Positions 54,905-63,191 of a stretch of DNA of 64,000 bases are shown here, piece after piece (position 1 is the first letter of the stretch; each line of letters starts with the position of its first letter). A program made the translations under genes and the position numbers. A model generated the notes under the pieces. That model ran no database searches, was not told the origin of the DNA, and saw only the letters and a program-made list of their open reading frames with translations. The stretch is from Parvularcula sp. LCG005 (lineage in GTDB: Bacteria > Pseudomonadota > Alphaproteobacteria > Caulobacterales > Parvularculaceae): positions 2,247,001 through 2,311,000 of the forward strand of contig NZ_CP136758.1 in NCBI RefSeq assembly GCF_032930845.1, given 5' to 3'.

Positions 54905-56770
54905 TTATTGCGCGGCCTTTTCCTCGATCCAGCCGGTGATGTGCTCGTCAATGACCGGCAACGCGAAGGATGAGACCTTCAGCACTTCGTCGTGAAACGC
55001 GCGAATGTCGAAATCATCACCCAACTGCTCTTCAGCCATGGCCCGCAGTTCCTGAAGACGCAGCATGCCAACCTTGTAGCCCAGCGCCTGCCCGGGCCAC
55101 ACGACATAGCGTTCGATCTCTGACACCGCATCGGATTCGTCCGCGCCTTCCACATCCATCATATAGTCGATGGCCTCTTCGCGGCTCCATTTCTTGGCGT
55201 GCATGCCGGTGTCGACGACGAGTCGGACAGCCCGATGAAGCTCTGCCTGCAGACGGCCGATATTGCCGAAAGGATCATCGTCGTAGAGACCCATCTCGGC
55301 GGCCAGCGCCTCGGCATAGAGCGCCCAGCCCTCCACGCTCGAATTGCTGTAAACAATGCTGCTCATCAGGGGCACTTCCTGATCAAGCGCGATGGCAATC
55401 TGCATGTGATGCCCCGGCACAGCCTCGTGATAGGTCAGTGTCGGCACTGAAAAATGCGGCCAGATCGATGTGCTGCGCAAATTGATCCAGTAGGTCCCCG
55501 GGCGCGAGCCGTCCTGGGCGGGCGGATCATAGAACCCGCCAGGCGCTGAATCCTGACTGAAGGCAGGCACCTGCCGCACCACGACGTCATATTTCGGCAG
55601 GATGCCAAACCATTCAGGCAGGAGGGCGTTGACGCCATCCAGCTGTGCCTGGATATCGTCGAGGATCCGGGCCTTGCCCTCATCCGTGTCCGGATAGGTA
55701 AAGCGCGGGTCCTTTGCCATGGCGGCAAAACGCTCACCGACAGAGCCCTCCGTGTATCCTTCTGCGCGCAGCAGGGCGTCCATCTCAGCCGTAATCCGCT
55801 CGACCTCATCCAGCCCTCGCTGATGCAGTTCATCCGCCGAAAGATTTTCATCCGTATGATGCCGGATCATGGCCTCATAGAGGGCGGGACCGTTGGGCAG
55901 GCGCCAGATGCCGGCGTCGTGCGGGGCCTCCGCTTCGATTGATCCCAGATACGCGCTGATACGGCGGTAGGCTGGCAGGATCTCTTCACTGATCAGGGCC
56001 TCGGCGCGCGTCGCATAGTCGGCGTCGCCAAGCCCGGCCTCGTCCAGCTTTTTGACAAAGCTTGTGTAAAGAACATTCTCGCTGGCCGCATCACCTGAAA
56101 AATTGTCGATGACCGCCTTGGCCTTCGCGATGATGAAATCGGGCGGGATGGCTCCTGCTTCCACATCGGATGTGAATTTCGCGAGGACGTCATCCAGCAC
56201 CGGCCCCATGGCTTCGAGACGGGCCACATAGGCATCGGCTGAGGCATCGTCGTTCACCGCGTGCTGGGACTCAAACAGCTTTACCAGTTCGACCGTCGCG
56301 CCGGAATTCTGGTTGATCGTGTAAGGCAGGTACCAGACGCCATAGGCCGCAAAAATGCCGCCATAATCCACCAGCTCACCCGGCCCGACCGCCCCCTGGA
56401 ACAGGGTGGAGAGAGACGCCTTCACGCGCTTCTGATGCGGGGTCAGTCCGGCTTCATCGATCGCATCAATTTGTCGCACGAGGTCAGCCATGCGGGCCCG
56501 CCGCGCGGTTTCCGCCGCGACAGAACGCGCATTCAGATGCCGATTGGCGTCGGGGGCCAGCGCCGCCGGTGCGCCATAGGCAGATGCCGACTCCGGTACT
56601 TCGTCGAAAAATGCCCGGGAAATGGCGTCCAGCTGGTCCTGATAGTCGACGCTTTCGGTCTTCGTTTGTGTGACCGTCGGCGCCGGCTCGTTCGAAACAG
56701 TTGGCACTTCACCAGAACAGGCCGCCAAAAGTGCGATGGCGCTGACCGCGCCGAGAAGTCTCATATTCAT
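54905..56770 (-). CDS. DUF885 family metallopeptidase-like lipoprotein
   Basis: 621 residues, lipoprotein signal ending LLAAC. The family zinc-type motif HEAVPGHHMQ lies in TLTYHEAVPGHHMQIAIALD; other family stretches are WALYAEALAAEMGLY, DTGMHAKKWSREEAIDYM and WPGQALGYKVGML. DUF885 proteins resemble M32/M3-type carboxypeptidases and are envelope peptidases. Start at 56770 (MNMRLLG); a GTG at 56782 is an alternative. Convergent with the SIMPL gene. Confidence 0.87.
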   Translation of the reverse strand: MNMRLLGAVSAIALLAACSGEVPTVSNEPAPTVTQTKTESVDYQDQLDAISRAFFDEVPESASAYGAPAALAPDANRHLNARSVAAETARRARMADLVRQIDAIDEAGLTPHQKRVKASLSTLFQGAVGPGELVDYGGIFAAYGVWYLPYTINQNSGATVELVKLFESQHAVNDDASADAYVARLEAMGPVLDDVLAKFTSDVEAGAIPPDFIIAKAKAVIDNFSGDAASENVLYTSFVKKLDEAGLGDADYATRAEALISEEILPAYRRISAYLGSIEAEAPHDAGIWRLPNGPALYEAMIRHHTDENLSADELHQRGLDEVERITAEMDALLRAEGYTEGSVGERFAAMAKDPRFTYPDTDEGKARILDDIQAQLDGVNALLPEWFGILPKYDVVVRQVPAFSQDSAPGGFYDPPAQDGSRPGTYWINLRSTSIWPHFSVPTLTYHEAVPGHHMQIAIALDQEVPLMSSIVYSNSSVEGWALYAEALAAEMGLYDDDPFGNIGRLQAELHRAVRLVVDTGMHAKKWSREEAIDYMMDVEGADESDAVSEIERYVVWPGQALGYKVGMLRLQELRAMAEEQLGDDFDIRAFHDEVLKVSSFALPVIDEHITGWIEEKAAQ

Positions 56771-56915
56771 GAATGGTACCACCGATAGCGTCGGCGACCT
56801 CTTTGCGACAAGCCCGCCTTGCCCTCAAGGCCCCGCTCACCCATAATAAAGGCTGCGAGATCCAGCCCGGCCAATGGCCACACAATCCTGGTAACAAACG
56901 ACGAGAGGAAACAAG

Positions 56916-58064
56916 ATGCTGAAAAACACATTATTACTTGGTAGCGCTATCATGCTGGTCGCCTGCGGCGGCGATGAGCCCGAGCCGACAATGGATGCCC
57001 CGACAGAAGTCGCGGTGACCGAGGAAGCCCCTGCGGCAGAGATGACGGCGACCGACGAAGCGGCCGAAATGGACGATAGCGACAAATACGTTGTCCAGCC
57101 GCTGGTGACCGAAATCTACACGGCGGATCCTTCCGTTCACGTCTGGGACGATGGACGCATCTATGTCTATCCAAGCCATGACTATGAAGCCGGCATTCCA
57201 CAGGACGATCTGGGCAGCCATTTCGACATGCGTGACTACATCGTCCTGTCCATGGATGAAGTCGGTGGCGACGTCACCATCCACCCTGTCGCGCTCGACA
57301 AGGATGACGTGCCATGGGTCGGCCGCCAAATGTGGGCCCCAGATGCGGCGTATAAGGACGGCACCTACTATCTCTATTTCCCGGCCAAGGACAAACAGGA
57401 TATTTTCCGTATCGGTGTTGCGACATCCGACTCTCCGGTTGGTCCGTTCACACCGCAGGCAGAGCCGATCGAGGGTAGCTATTCGATTGACCCAGCCGTT
57501 TTCCAGGATGATGACGGCGAGTATTACATGTATCTGGGCGGCATCTGGGGCGGCCAGCTCCAGCGCTGGACCACAGGCGAATATATTGATGGCCCTGAGC
57601 TAAACATGGATCTCGGCGATGACAGTGCCCCTGCCCTGTTGCCGAAAATCGCCAAAATGTCTGACGACATGCTGAGCTTTGACGAAGAGCTCAAGGACGT
57701 CCAGATCCTGGACCAGGAAGGCAACCCGATCCTGACCGGCGATCACGATCGCCGCTTCTTTGAGGCCGCCTGGGTCTTCAAGAAGGATGGCGTCTACTAC
57801 ATGACCTATTCAACGGGCGACACGCACTATCTGGTCTATGCGACCGGTGACAATCCTTATGGTCCGTTCACGTATCAGGGCAAAATCCTGGAGCCTGTCG
57901 AAGGCTGGACATCACACCATTCGGTCTTCCAGCATGATGGCCAGTGGTATCTTGCGTATCATGACGTTCAGCTTTCAGGCCAGACACACCTGCGGAACGC
58001 CAAGATCATGCCTATGACCTTTAACGAAGATGGGTCGATCCAGACCATGTCCGCCATGAAATAG
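56916..58064 (+). CDS. GH43 family glycoside hydrolase lipoprotein
   Basis: 382 residues, lipoprotein signal ending MLVAC (Cys17), acidic spacer to about 60, then a single propeller domain: Asp in YTADPSVHVW (base), Asp in YSIDPAVFQDDDGEYYMYLG (pKa modulator) and Glu in RFFEAAWVFKKDGVYYMTYS (acid). No C-terminal lectin domain, unlike the first GH43. Likely beta-xylosidase or arabinofuranosidase on the cell surface. GAGAGGAAACAAG precedes the ATG. A second GH43 40+ kb away from the ara locus hints at a further glycan locus. Confidence 0.92.
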   Translation: MLKNTLLLGSAIMLVACGGDEPEPTMDAPTEVAVTEEAPAAEMTATDEAAEMDDSDKYVVQPLVTEIYTADPSVHVWDDGRIYVYPSHDYEAGIPQDDLGSHFDMRDYIVLSMDEVGGDVTIHPVALDKDDVPWVGRQMWAPDAAYKDGTYYLYFPAKDKQDIFRIGVATSDSPVGPFTPQAEPIEGSYSIDPAVFQDDDGEYYMYLGGIWGGQLQRWTTGEYIDGPELNMDLGDDSAPALLPKIAKMSDDMLSFDEELKDVQILDQEGNPILTGDHDRRFFEAAWVFKKDGVYYMTYSTGDTHYLVYATGDNPYGPFTYQGKILEPVEGWTSHHSVFQHDGQWYLAYHDVQLSGQTHLRNAKIMPMTFNEDGSIQTMSAMK

Positions 58065-58087
58065 GCGCATGCCTTTTCGGTGATCAG

Positions 58088-58113
58088 AAATGCCCCGCTT
58101 CGGCGGGGCATTT
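58088..58113 (+). terminator. Terminator after the GH43 gene
   Basis: A perfect 11-base stem AAATGCCCCGC (58088-58098) / GCGGGGCATTT (58103-58113) closed by a C(TTCG)G tetraloop, then TT. It lies 24 bases after the GH43 stop and just before the stop of the convergent gene at 58114. Confidence 0.9.
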
Positions 58114-58683
58114 TTATATGTGCGCGTAGATGTACGGGGTCAGAACAACAGCCGCGAAGAGCAGTGCCCACATGCGCAGACCCGGGCGCGGCACAAGGAC
58201 ATAGGCATCCGCTCGCACCAGACGCGTGAACGGGGCCTGGCGAAAAGGTCGCCGCGATGACGGCCAGATATCCGACGGTGGTTTCTGACCGAACTCTTTT
58301 TCGTACAATTCAAGCGCGTGGGCATAACGCGCCTTCATCTGGCGCCCATCGTCGATCAGCTCATGGTGAAGAGGACCGCCCAGGGCCGCCTTGAACACTT
58401 CCCAATAATGGTGTGTACACAGAAGATGGACCTGCCACACCCGGTGGATGTCGGGCGGCGGCGCAATATCCTCAACCGAAACACGGGTCAGATAGGCAAA
58501 TCGCCGATACTCTTCCAGAACGCGGCGCGCATATCGTCGCGACCAGCCGTTCTCACGCGCCAGTTCATCACCGAAGGCTGCAGGCCCCGTTGCATCATCA
58601 AATTGAACCGTCCCGAGCTGGCGCCATAGCGGCTTGTCCGATAGCGCGGCTTTGGGACCAAGGGGGGTTGTACCGATCGCCAC
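58114..58683 (-). CDS. DUF1399-like (glycine-rich domain) membrane protein
   Basis: 189 residues. The core FGDELARENGWSRRYARRVLEEYRRFAYL and HRVWQVHLLCTHHYWEVFKAALGGPLHHEL match the DUF1399/glycine-rich-domain protein pattern (VDxVWHxHLLxTxxYW). One C-terminal membrane helix (MWALLFAAVVLTPYIYAHI). Function unknown; the His-rich VWxxHLL region may bind a metal. It converges on the GH43 gene. The family call is from pattern memory only. Confidence 0.55.
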   Translation of the reverse strand: MAIGTTPLGPKAALSDKPLWRQLGTVQFDDATGPAAFGDELARENGWSRRYARRVLEEYRRFAYLTRVSVEDIAPPPDIHRVWQVHLLCTHHYWEVFKAALGGPLHHELIDDGRQMKARYAHALELYEKEFGQKPPSDIWPSSRRPFRQAPFTRLVRADAYVLVPRPGLRMWALLFAAVVLTPYIYAHI

Positions 58684-58785
58684 TCACGTCTCCGATCTGC
58701 CTCCCCGACCTGCATTTTATGCCGTGAAAGTTGAACCAAGCGTGAGAGCAACTCATCGCTTTGCATCTATCCAAGCCATTGAGAA

Positions 58786-59097
58786 TTAACGCTCATCCCG
58801 GTCGAACTCGTCTTTTTCGACGCCAAACGGTACCGTCCAGTCATCATTGTCATCGGCGCTGGCCTTGCCCATCCAGCGCGAGGCGCCCCACGCGACCGCG
58901 ATGAGAAAGAACACGAACAGACCGAGCAGGACCAGCACGCGCGTATCCATTTCGCTGTCGCTCAACGGGGCATCGGGCGACGCCATTGCCGCCACGGTAG
59001 AGATGACTGCGAATGTCATTGTCCCCGCCGCCATTCGGCCGAAATGACGCGTGCGGGCGGGATGGGCGTTCTCTTGATCCGGGTTGTTCTTGCGCAT
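58786..59097 (-). CDS. Small two-helix membrane protein, unknown
   Basis: 103 residues from the start MRKNNPDQ (AGGTGG upstream; longer in-frame starts at 59130 or 59193 are less likely). Two hydrophobic segments: MAAGTMTFAVISTVAAMAS and VLVLLGLFVFFLIAVAWGAS, with an acidic tail (DDNDDWTVPFGVEKDEFDRDER). No family recognised. About 120 bases separate its start from tRNA-Phe. Confidence 0.55.
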   Translation of the reverse strand: MRKNNPDQENAHPARTRHFGRMAAGTMTFAVISTVAAMASPDAPLSDSEMDTRVLVLLGLFVFFLIAVAWGASRWMGKASADDNDDWTVPFGVEKDEFDRDER

Positions 59098-59219
59098 GGC
59101 GCCACCTTTCCGCAACGGCCGGTTTATCATCGGCAAAAAGTGCCCCCGGCGTCGCAGGAAGTGTAGACAAGGCCGCACGCCATGCCTATACACCGCGCCT
59201 CAGGCCGCTTGCCGGTCCT

Positions 59220-59295
59220 GCCCGGGTAGCTCAGTTGGTAGAGCAGCGGATTGAAAATCCGCGTGTCGGCGGTTCAATTCCGTCCCCGGGCACCA
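59220..59295 (+). tRNA. tRNA-Phe (GAA)
   Basis: 76 bases. Acceptor GCCCGGG pairs with CCCGGGC, D-arm TAGCTCAGTTGGTAGAGCA, anticodon stem/loop GCGGATTGAAAATCCGC with anticodon GAA, T-arm GGCGGTTCAATTCCGTC, and encoded CCA. No repeats or integrase suggest it has been an integration site in this window. Confidence 0.97.
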
Positions 59296-59422
59296 TTTTC
59301 AAGACTTCATCAACCCATACGTTTCTTTTCGCGGCGGCACGAGACGATCAGTGTCGATTGCGGCCCGTCTGGACTTGCACTCCTGCCATCAGCCGGGCGA
59401 AAAATATTTGTCGACCGCCGTG

Positions 59423-59435
59423 ATGTCTGACATCG
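59423..59435. promoter_or_regulatory. Palindrome upstream of the GH5 gene
   Basis: GATGTCTGACATC is a perfect 6+1+6 inverted repeat 90 bases before the GH5 start, and TTGCCGG/CCGGTAA (59445-59451 and 59460-59466) follows it as a second, near-perfect inverted repeat. Either may bind a regulator of the GH5 gene; no regulator family can be assigned. Confidence 0.35.
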
Positions 59436-59524
59436 TGGTTCTCTTGCCGGACGAAAGACCGGTAAATAAAGCTATCATGGCGTGACGGCCGGACGCAGAT
59501 GAGTTGGAAAAGAGAGCCCAAAGA

Positions 59525-60649
59525 ATGTACAGTAAGATCAGATCGACGATGATGGCCGCAATGGCGGCGTTCGCTGTCGGTGCCACGCCGGCGGCTGCCA
59601 CGGCGAATGCCCAGGAAACAACCACCTCCCTGACCGCCACCGAGATCGCTGAAGGCATGGGAAAAGGCTTCAATCTGGGTCAATTGTTCGAAAGCGAGCA
59701 GTACGACCACACTTTTGCAAATGCCCGCCCCAAGATCGACGCCTATTACGAGCGCGGTTTCCGAAACGTCCGGATCCCCGTCACGTGGACGGAAGAGCTG
59801 CACGGCACGACGCTCGCAGATCCCAACACCGGTGAAGTGAACTTTGACAATGACCGGCTGCCTCAATTGGTGGCAGCCGTCGACTATGCCCTGTCAAAGC
59901 CGGGCATGTACGTCGTCATCAACGCGCATCATGAGCACCAGTTGAAAGACGATGGCAATGCGGCGGCCCTGACCCAATTGTGGACGGACATCAGCACAAT
60001 CTTTGCGGATCGTGACCAGTACCTGATTTTTGAAATTCTCAACGAGCCTCATCGCATCGACAAAAGCCCCATGCCAGCCGAAACCCTGCGCGATCTGAGC
60101 GCAAAGGCCTATGATGCCATTCGCGCCATCAGTCCGGAGCGCGTCATCATCATCGGTGGCAACCAATGGATGGCCGCGGAGGAAATGGCAAAAGTCTGGC
60201 CGGATCTGACCGGCGTCGGCGAAGGCAAAGACCCCTATGTCATGGCCACCTTCCATCATTATTCTCCGTGGACGTTCCATGGCGATCATCAGGGTGATCT
60301 TGACGATCGATGGACAGCCGCAGACATGATCACGCCCATGGAAACCATGCAGAAATGGGCCGAGGATGTTGGGGGCGGTATGCCGGTCTATATCGGAGAA
60401 TGGGGCACGGGTTGGCAAAGTGTCCTGCCGACGATGCAATGTAACAATGTGCGCAGGTGGTACCAGGAGTTTGACCACGATGCGGCCTCAAGTTTCAACA
60501 TGCCGACGGCCGTCTGGGACGATGGCGGTTGGTTTGGGATCTTCAGCTACCAGACCCGTCAGTTCACAAACAATCTGGCCGAATGTATCTCCGGCCAGTG
60601 CGAATGGACGGGCGAGAAGCGCATCAACAGCGCCTGCAAGGCGCGCTAG
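59525..60649 (+). CDS. GH5 family endoglucanase/cellulase, secreted
   Basis: 374 residues with a Sec signal (about 1-30). GH5 catalytic domain: GKGFNLGQLFE, RIPVTW, acid/base Glu174 in FEILNEPHR and nucleophile Glu292 in VYIGEWGTGW. No carbohydrate-binding module. Substrate is a beta-glucan, mannan or similar; GH5 is too broad to say more. Start at 59525 (MYSKIRS). It converges with the halogenase operon, the stops being 3 bases apart. Confidence 0.92.
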   Translation: MYSKIRSTMMAAMAAFAVGATPAAATANAQETTTSLTATEIAEGMGKGFNLGQLFESEQYDHTFANARPKIDAYYERGFRNVRIPVTWTEELHGTTLADPNTGEVNFDNDRLPQLVAAVDYALSKPGMYVVINAHHEHQLKDDGNAAALTQLWTDISTIFADRDQYLIFEILNEPHRIDKSPMPAETLRDLSAKAYDAIRAISPERVIIIGGNQWMAAEEMAKVWPDLTGVGEGKDPYVMATFHHYSPWTFHGDHQGDLDDRWTAADMITPMETMQKWAEDVGGGMPVYIGEWGTGWQSVLPTMQCNNVRRWYQEFDHDAASSFNMPTAVWDDGGWFGIFSYQTRQFTNNLAECISGQCEWTGEKRINSACKAR

Positions 60650-60652
60650 CCG

Positions 60653-62155
60653 CTAGTCGATCTGGCCCAGGGTCGACGGACAGAACCGGGCCAGATAATC
60701 AGCGTGACTGGGCAGGCCGTCGACCGTCCGGTCAACATTGCTGCGAATATGCTTGAGGAAGCGGTCTACTTCTTCATCGCTCATCACATCGGCGATGGGG
60801 TGATAGCTGCGCGGCAGCAGCCCCTGCCCCAGCATGACCTGCGTCCACGAATTCTCGGCAAACAGCTCATCGTTTGCCTTGAAGACGCGCCCGGTCTCCT
60901 CGAACAGTTTCATCCGATGGCAGAGATTGTCCGGAATCTCCATGGTGCGGCAGTGGCGCCAGAACGGTGTGTCGGACCTGTTCGTCAGGTGATAGTGGAG
61001 AATGATGAAGTCGCGAATATGCTCGACCTCATAGGCGGTCTGCGCGTTGAACTCCGCCACGTCACTGGTCGACACACCGCCATGCGGGAACATCCGCATC
61101 ATCCGCATGATCGAGCGCTGGATCAGGTGAATGCTGGTCGATTCCAGCGGCTCGATAAAACCGCTCGACAGGCCGATCCCCACGCAGTTGCGAGACCAGT
61201 GCTGTCGCCGTGAACCCGTCCGAAAACGGATGACCCGCGGCTCGTTCAGCGGTTCGCCGTCAATATCGTCGAGCAGCTTCTGCCGCGCCTCTTCCTCGGA
61301 CATGTACCGGCTACAGAAGACTGTACCGTTGCCGGTCCGATGCTGGAGCGGGATTTGCCACCGCCAACCGGCCCCGTGGGCGATGGAGCGTGTATAGGGC
61401 CGCGGCGGACCAATCGATGGGGTCTGGACCGCGATAGCGCGGTCACAGGGCAGCCAGTGGGTCCAGTCCTCATAGCCGACGCCCAGCGTCTCTCCGAGCA
61501 AGAGGGCGCGGAAGCCGGTGCAGTCGACGAAGAAATCGCCTTCAAGCACCGTTCCGTCAGTCAGCGTTAGCGCGGTCAGATCGCCCGTTTCACCGTCGCG
61601 GGAAACGTGATCTATCATCCCTTCACGGCGAATAACACCGTGACTCTCCGCCATCTTTCGCAGAAATGCCGCGTAAGCGGAGGAATCAATGTGATAGGCG
61701 TAGTTGAGGCCCAGATTGGGAAGGTGCGCAAATCGCTCCCGCTCGCCAGCCATCAGTTCAAGACAATAGTGACCAAAGTCCTCCGCAATCCCCATGGCGC
61801 GGCCGCGACCCCAGAACTGCTGGAAGCCTGCTGTCCAGTGATCCCTGCCAGTGATTCCGAAGGAGTGGACATATCGGTGGTCCACATCAGTCCAGTTTTC
61901 AAAAGCGATGCCCAGTTTGAAGGTGCCGCCCACTGCCTTCATCATCATGGCTTCGTCGATGCCGAGAAGCTGATTGTAGGTGAGCAGTGTGGGGATCGTC
62001 GCCTCCCCCACACCGACTGTTCCGATGACGTCCGATTCGACCAGCGTGATATCGAGAACGGACCCCAGCACCTTGCCCAGTGCTGCCGCCGTCATCCATC
62101 CGGCGGTGCCGCCGCCAGCGATGATGACTTTCGTTTTTCCGGGCTGTCCTTGCAT
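60653..62155 (-). CDS. Flavin-dependent halogenase (tryptophan-halogenase family)
   Basis: 500 residues. FAD site GGGTAGW (15-21 counted from the upstream in-frame Met), catalytic Lys81 in VGGTFKLG, halogenase WxWxIP as GWRWQIP (264-270) and the catalytic-site Glu339 in FIEPLESTSIHLI. All needed residues are present, so it is probably active, but family members in carbohydrate loci have unknown substrates. Start at 62155 or 62158. It comes after the JmjC gene with a 13-base gap. Confidence 0.92.
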   Translation of the reverse strand: MQGQPGKTKVIIAGGGTAGWMTAAALGKVLGSVLDITLVESDVIGTVGVGEATIPTLLTYNQLLGIDEAMMMKAVGGTFKLGIAFENWTDVDHRYVHSFGITGRDHWTAGFQQFWGRGRAMGIAEDFGHYCLELMAGERERFAHLPNLGLNYAYHIDSSAYAAFLRKMAESHGVIRREGMIDHVSRDGETGDLTALTLTDGTVLEGDFFVDCTGFRALLLGETLGVGYEDWTHWLPCDRAIAVQTPSIGPPRPYTRSIAHGAGWRWQIPLQHRTGNGTVFCSRYMSEEEARQKLLDDIDGEPLNEPRVIRFRTGSRRQHWSRNCVGIGLSSGFIEPLESTSIHLIQRSIMRMMRMFPHGGVSTSDVAEFNAQTAYEVEHIRDFIILHYHLTNRSDTPFWRHCRTMEIPDNLCHRMKLFEETGRVFKANDELFAENSWTQVMLGQGLLPRSYHPIADVMSDEEVDRFLKHIRSNVDRTVDGLPSHADYLARFCPSTLGQID

Positions 62156-62168
62156 CACGAGTATGGTC

Positions 62169-63191
62169 CTATCGGTTTAACCGTTGCCGCAATTGGTCTC
62201 GCATTGTTCGCGCCATATCAGGGGATATTGGCGCCAGCGATCCGCGAGCGTCTTCGGGAATATGATCAGCCACCGTTTCGTCGGCGTCAAAAATATAATG
62301 GCCGAAGAGCATTTTCCAGATCTGCCGCTCGTCATCCGGCATATCCCGCAGGGTCATGATGGCGTGATTCAGAACATCCTGCGGTGTCCCCAAATGTGCC
62401 GGAACGGTTCGCCACCAGTAATTGATCAGCACATTGAAGGCATCAAGGGCCTGAACATGGTGCCACCACATTGACGGGATGAAAAGCGCATCCCCCGGGC
62501 CCAGCTCTGCTACCTGTCCCGAGGCCCAGGCATCCTCAAATCGCGGAAAGCGGTTCAGGTCCGGCGCTTCAAAATCCACCAGGCTGATGGGGCGTCCCGC
62601 CGGCGTCAGCTCGAATGGTCCGACATAGAGATTTTTCACCTGCTCCGGCGGGAAGAGAATGAACCGCCGACGCCCGGCCGCAACGCAGGCGAGATTGCGC
62701 GGAAGGTCATTATGCGCCGCAATCCGTGTCCGCGTGCCGATCCAGATCGACGCCAAGGGTTCAACAGCCTCGAATGAGACCGCGTTCTGCGCCGACAGCC
62801 CCGGCAGTACATCATCGATATCCGCAGACGCCAGATAGACCAGCGGCGGGTTGGGGCCATCGCCATGGTCGAGGATGCGCCTGAGCACCTGGCCGATGGC
62901 AGCATTGCCCCGATCCACATTGAACCCGGTAAAATCGTCATTATAAAAGACCCGTCCCCGGACGGCCGGTGAGCCGACAGTGACCGGGACGACCGCACCG
63001 CGGTCATATTTCGCCAGCTCCTCAAAGACATGTCGGGGTGACGTCTTGGCGGCTGTCACCAGCGGCCAGTGGGACACCCAGTCGCGCAGAATGACCGGTT
63101 GAGAGGATGACGCGACGGCATCGGGCACACCGTTCATCCGTGGACCATCAAACTCGCGGACCGTTGCAAGTGTACCTGTATCGATCGTCAT
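62169..63191 (-). CDS. Cupin_8/JmjC-like protein of the halogenase operon
   Basis: 340 residues. Double-stranded beta-helix with AAHNDLPRNLACVAAGRRRFILFPPEQVKNLY (His-x-Asp-type iron site: HND) and the second His in SMWWHHVQAL. JmjC/cupin_8 proteins are Fe(II)/2-oxoglutarate oxygenases or ligand-binding relatives. It overlaps the upstream halogenase-like gene by 4 bases (ATGA) and is encoded between the two halogenase-like genes, a set also known from TonB-receptor loci in Caulobacter-like bacteria. The partner and reaction are unknown. Confidence 0.85.
   Translation of the reverse strand: MTIDTGTLATVREFDGPRMNGVPDAVASSSQPVILRDWVSHWPLVTAAKTSPRHVFEELAKYDRGAVVPVTVGSPAVRGRVFYNDDFTGFNVDRGNAAIGQVLRRILDHGDGPNPPLVYLASADIDDVLPGLSAQNAVSFEAVEPLASIWIGTRTRIAAHNDLPRNLACVAAGRRRFILFPPEQVKNLYVGPFELTPAGRPISLVDFEAPDLNRFPRFEDAWASGQVAELGPGDALFIPSMWWHHVQALDAFNVLINYWWRTVPAHLGTPQDVLNHAIMTLRDMPDDERQIWKMLFGHYIFDADETVADHIPEDARGSLAPISPDMARTMRDQLRQRLNR

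Noticed and set aside
59220-59295. tRNA-Phe as an attachment site of a genomic island
   Set aside because: No integrase gene and no direct repeat of the tRNA 3' end was noticed in the window; flanking genes look like ordinary chromosome.
59317-59324. ATACGTTT as a fourth LacI-type operator before the GH5 gene
   Set aside because: Only the core matches the 4315-4330 site (about 8 of 15 positions) and the outer half-sites are absent; such 8-mers are expected by chance.
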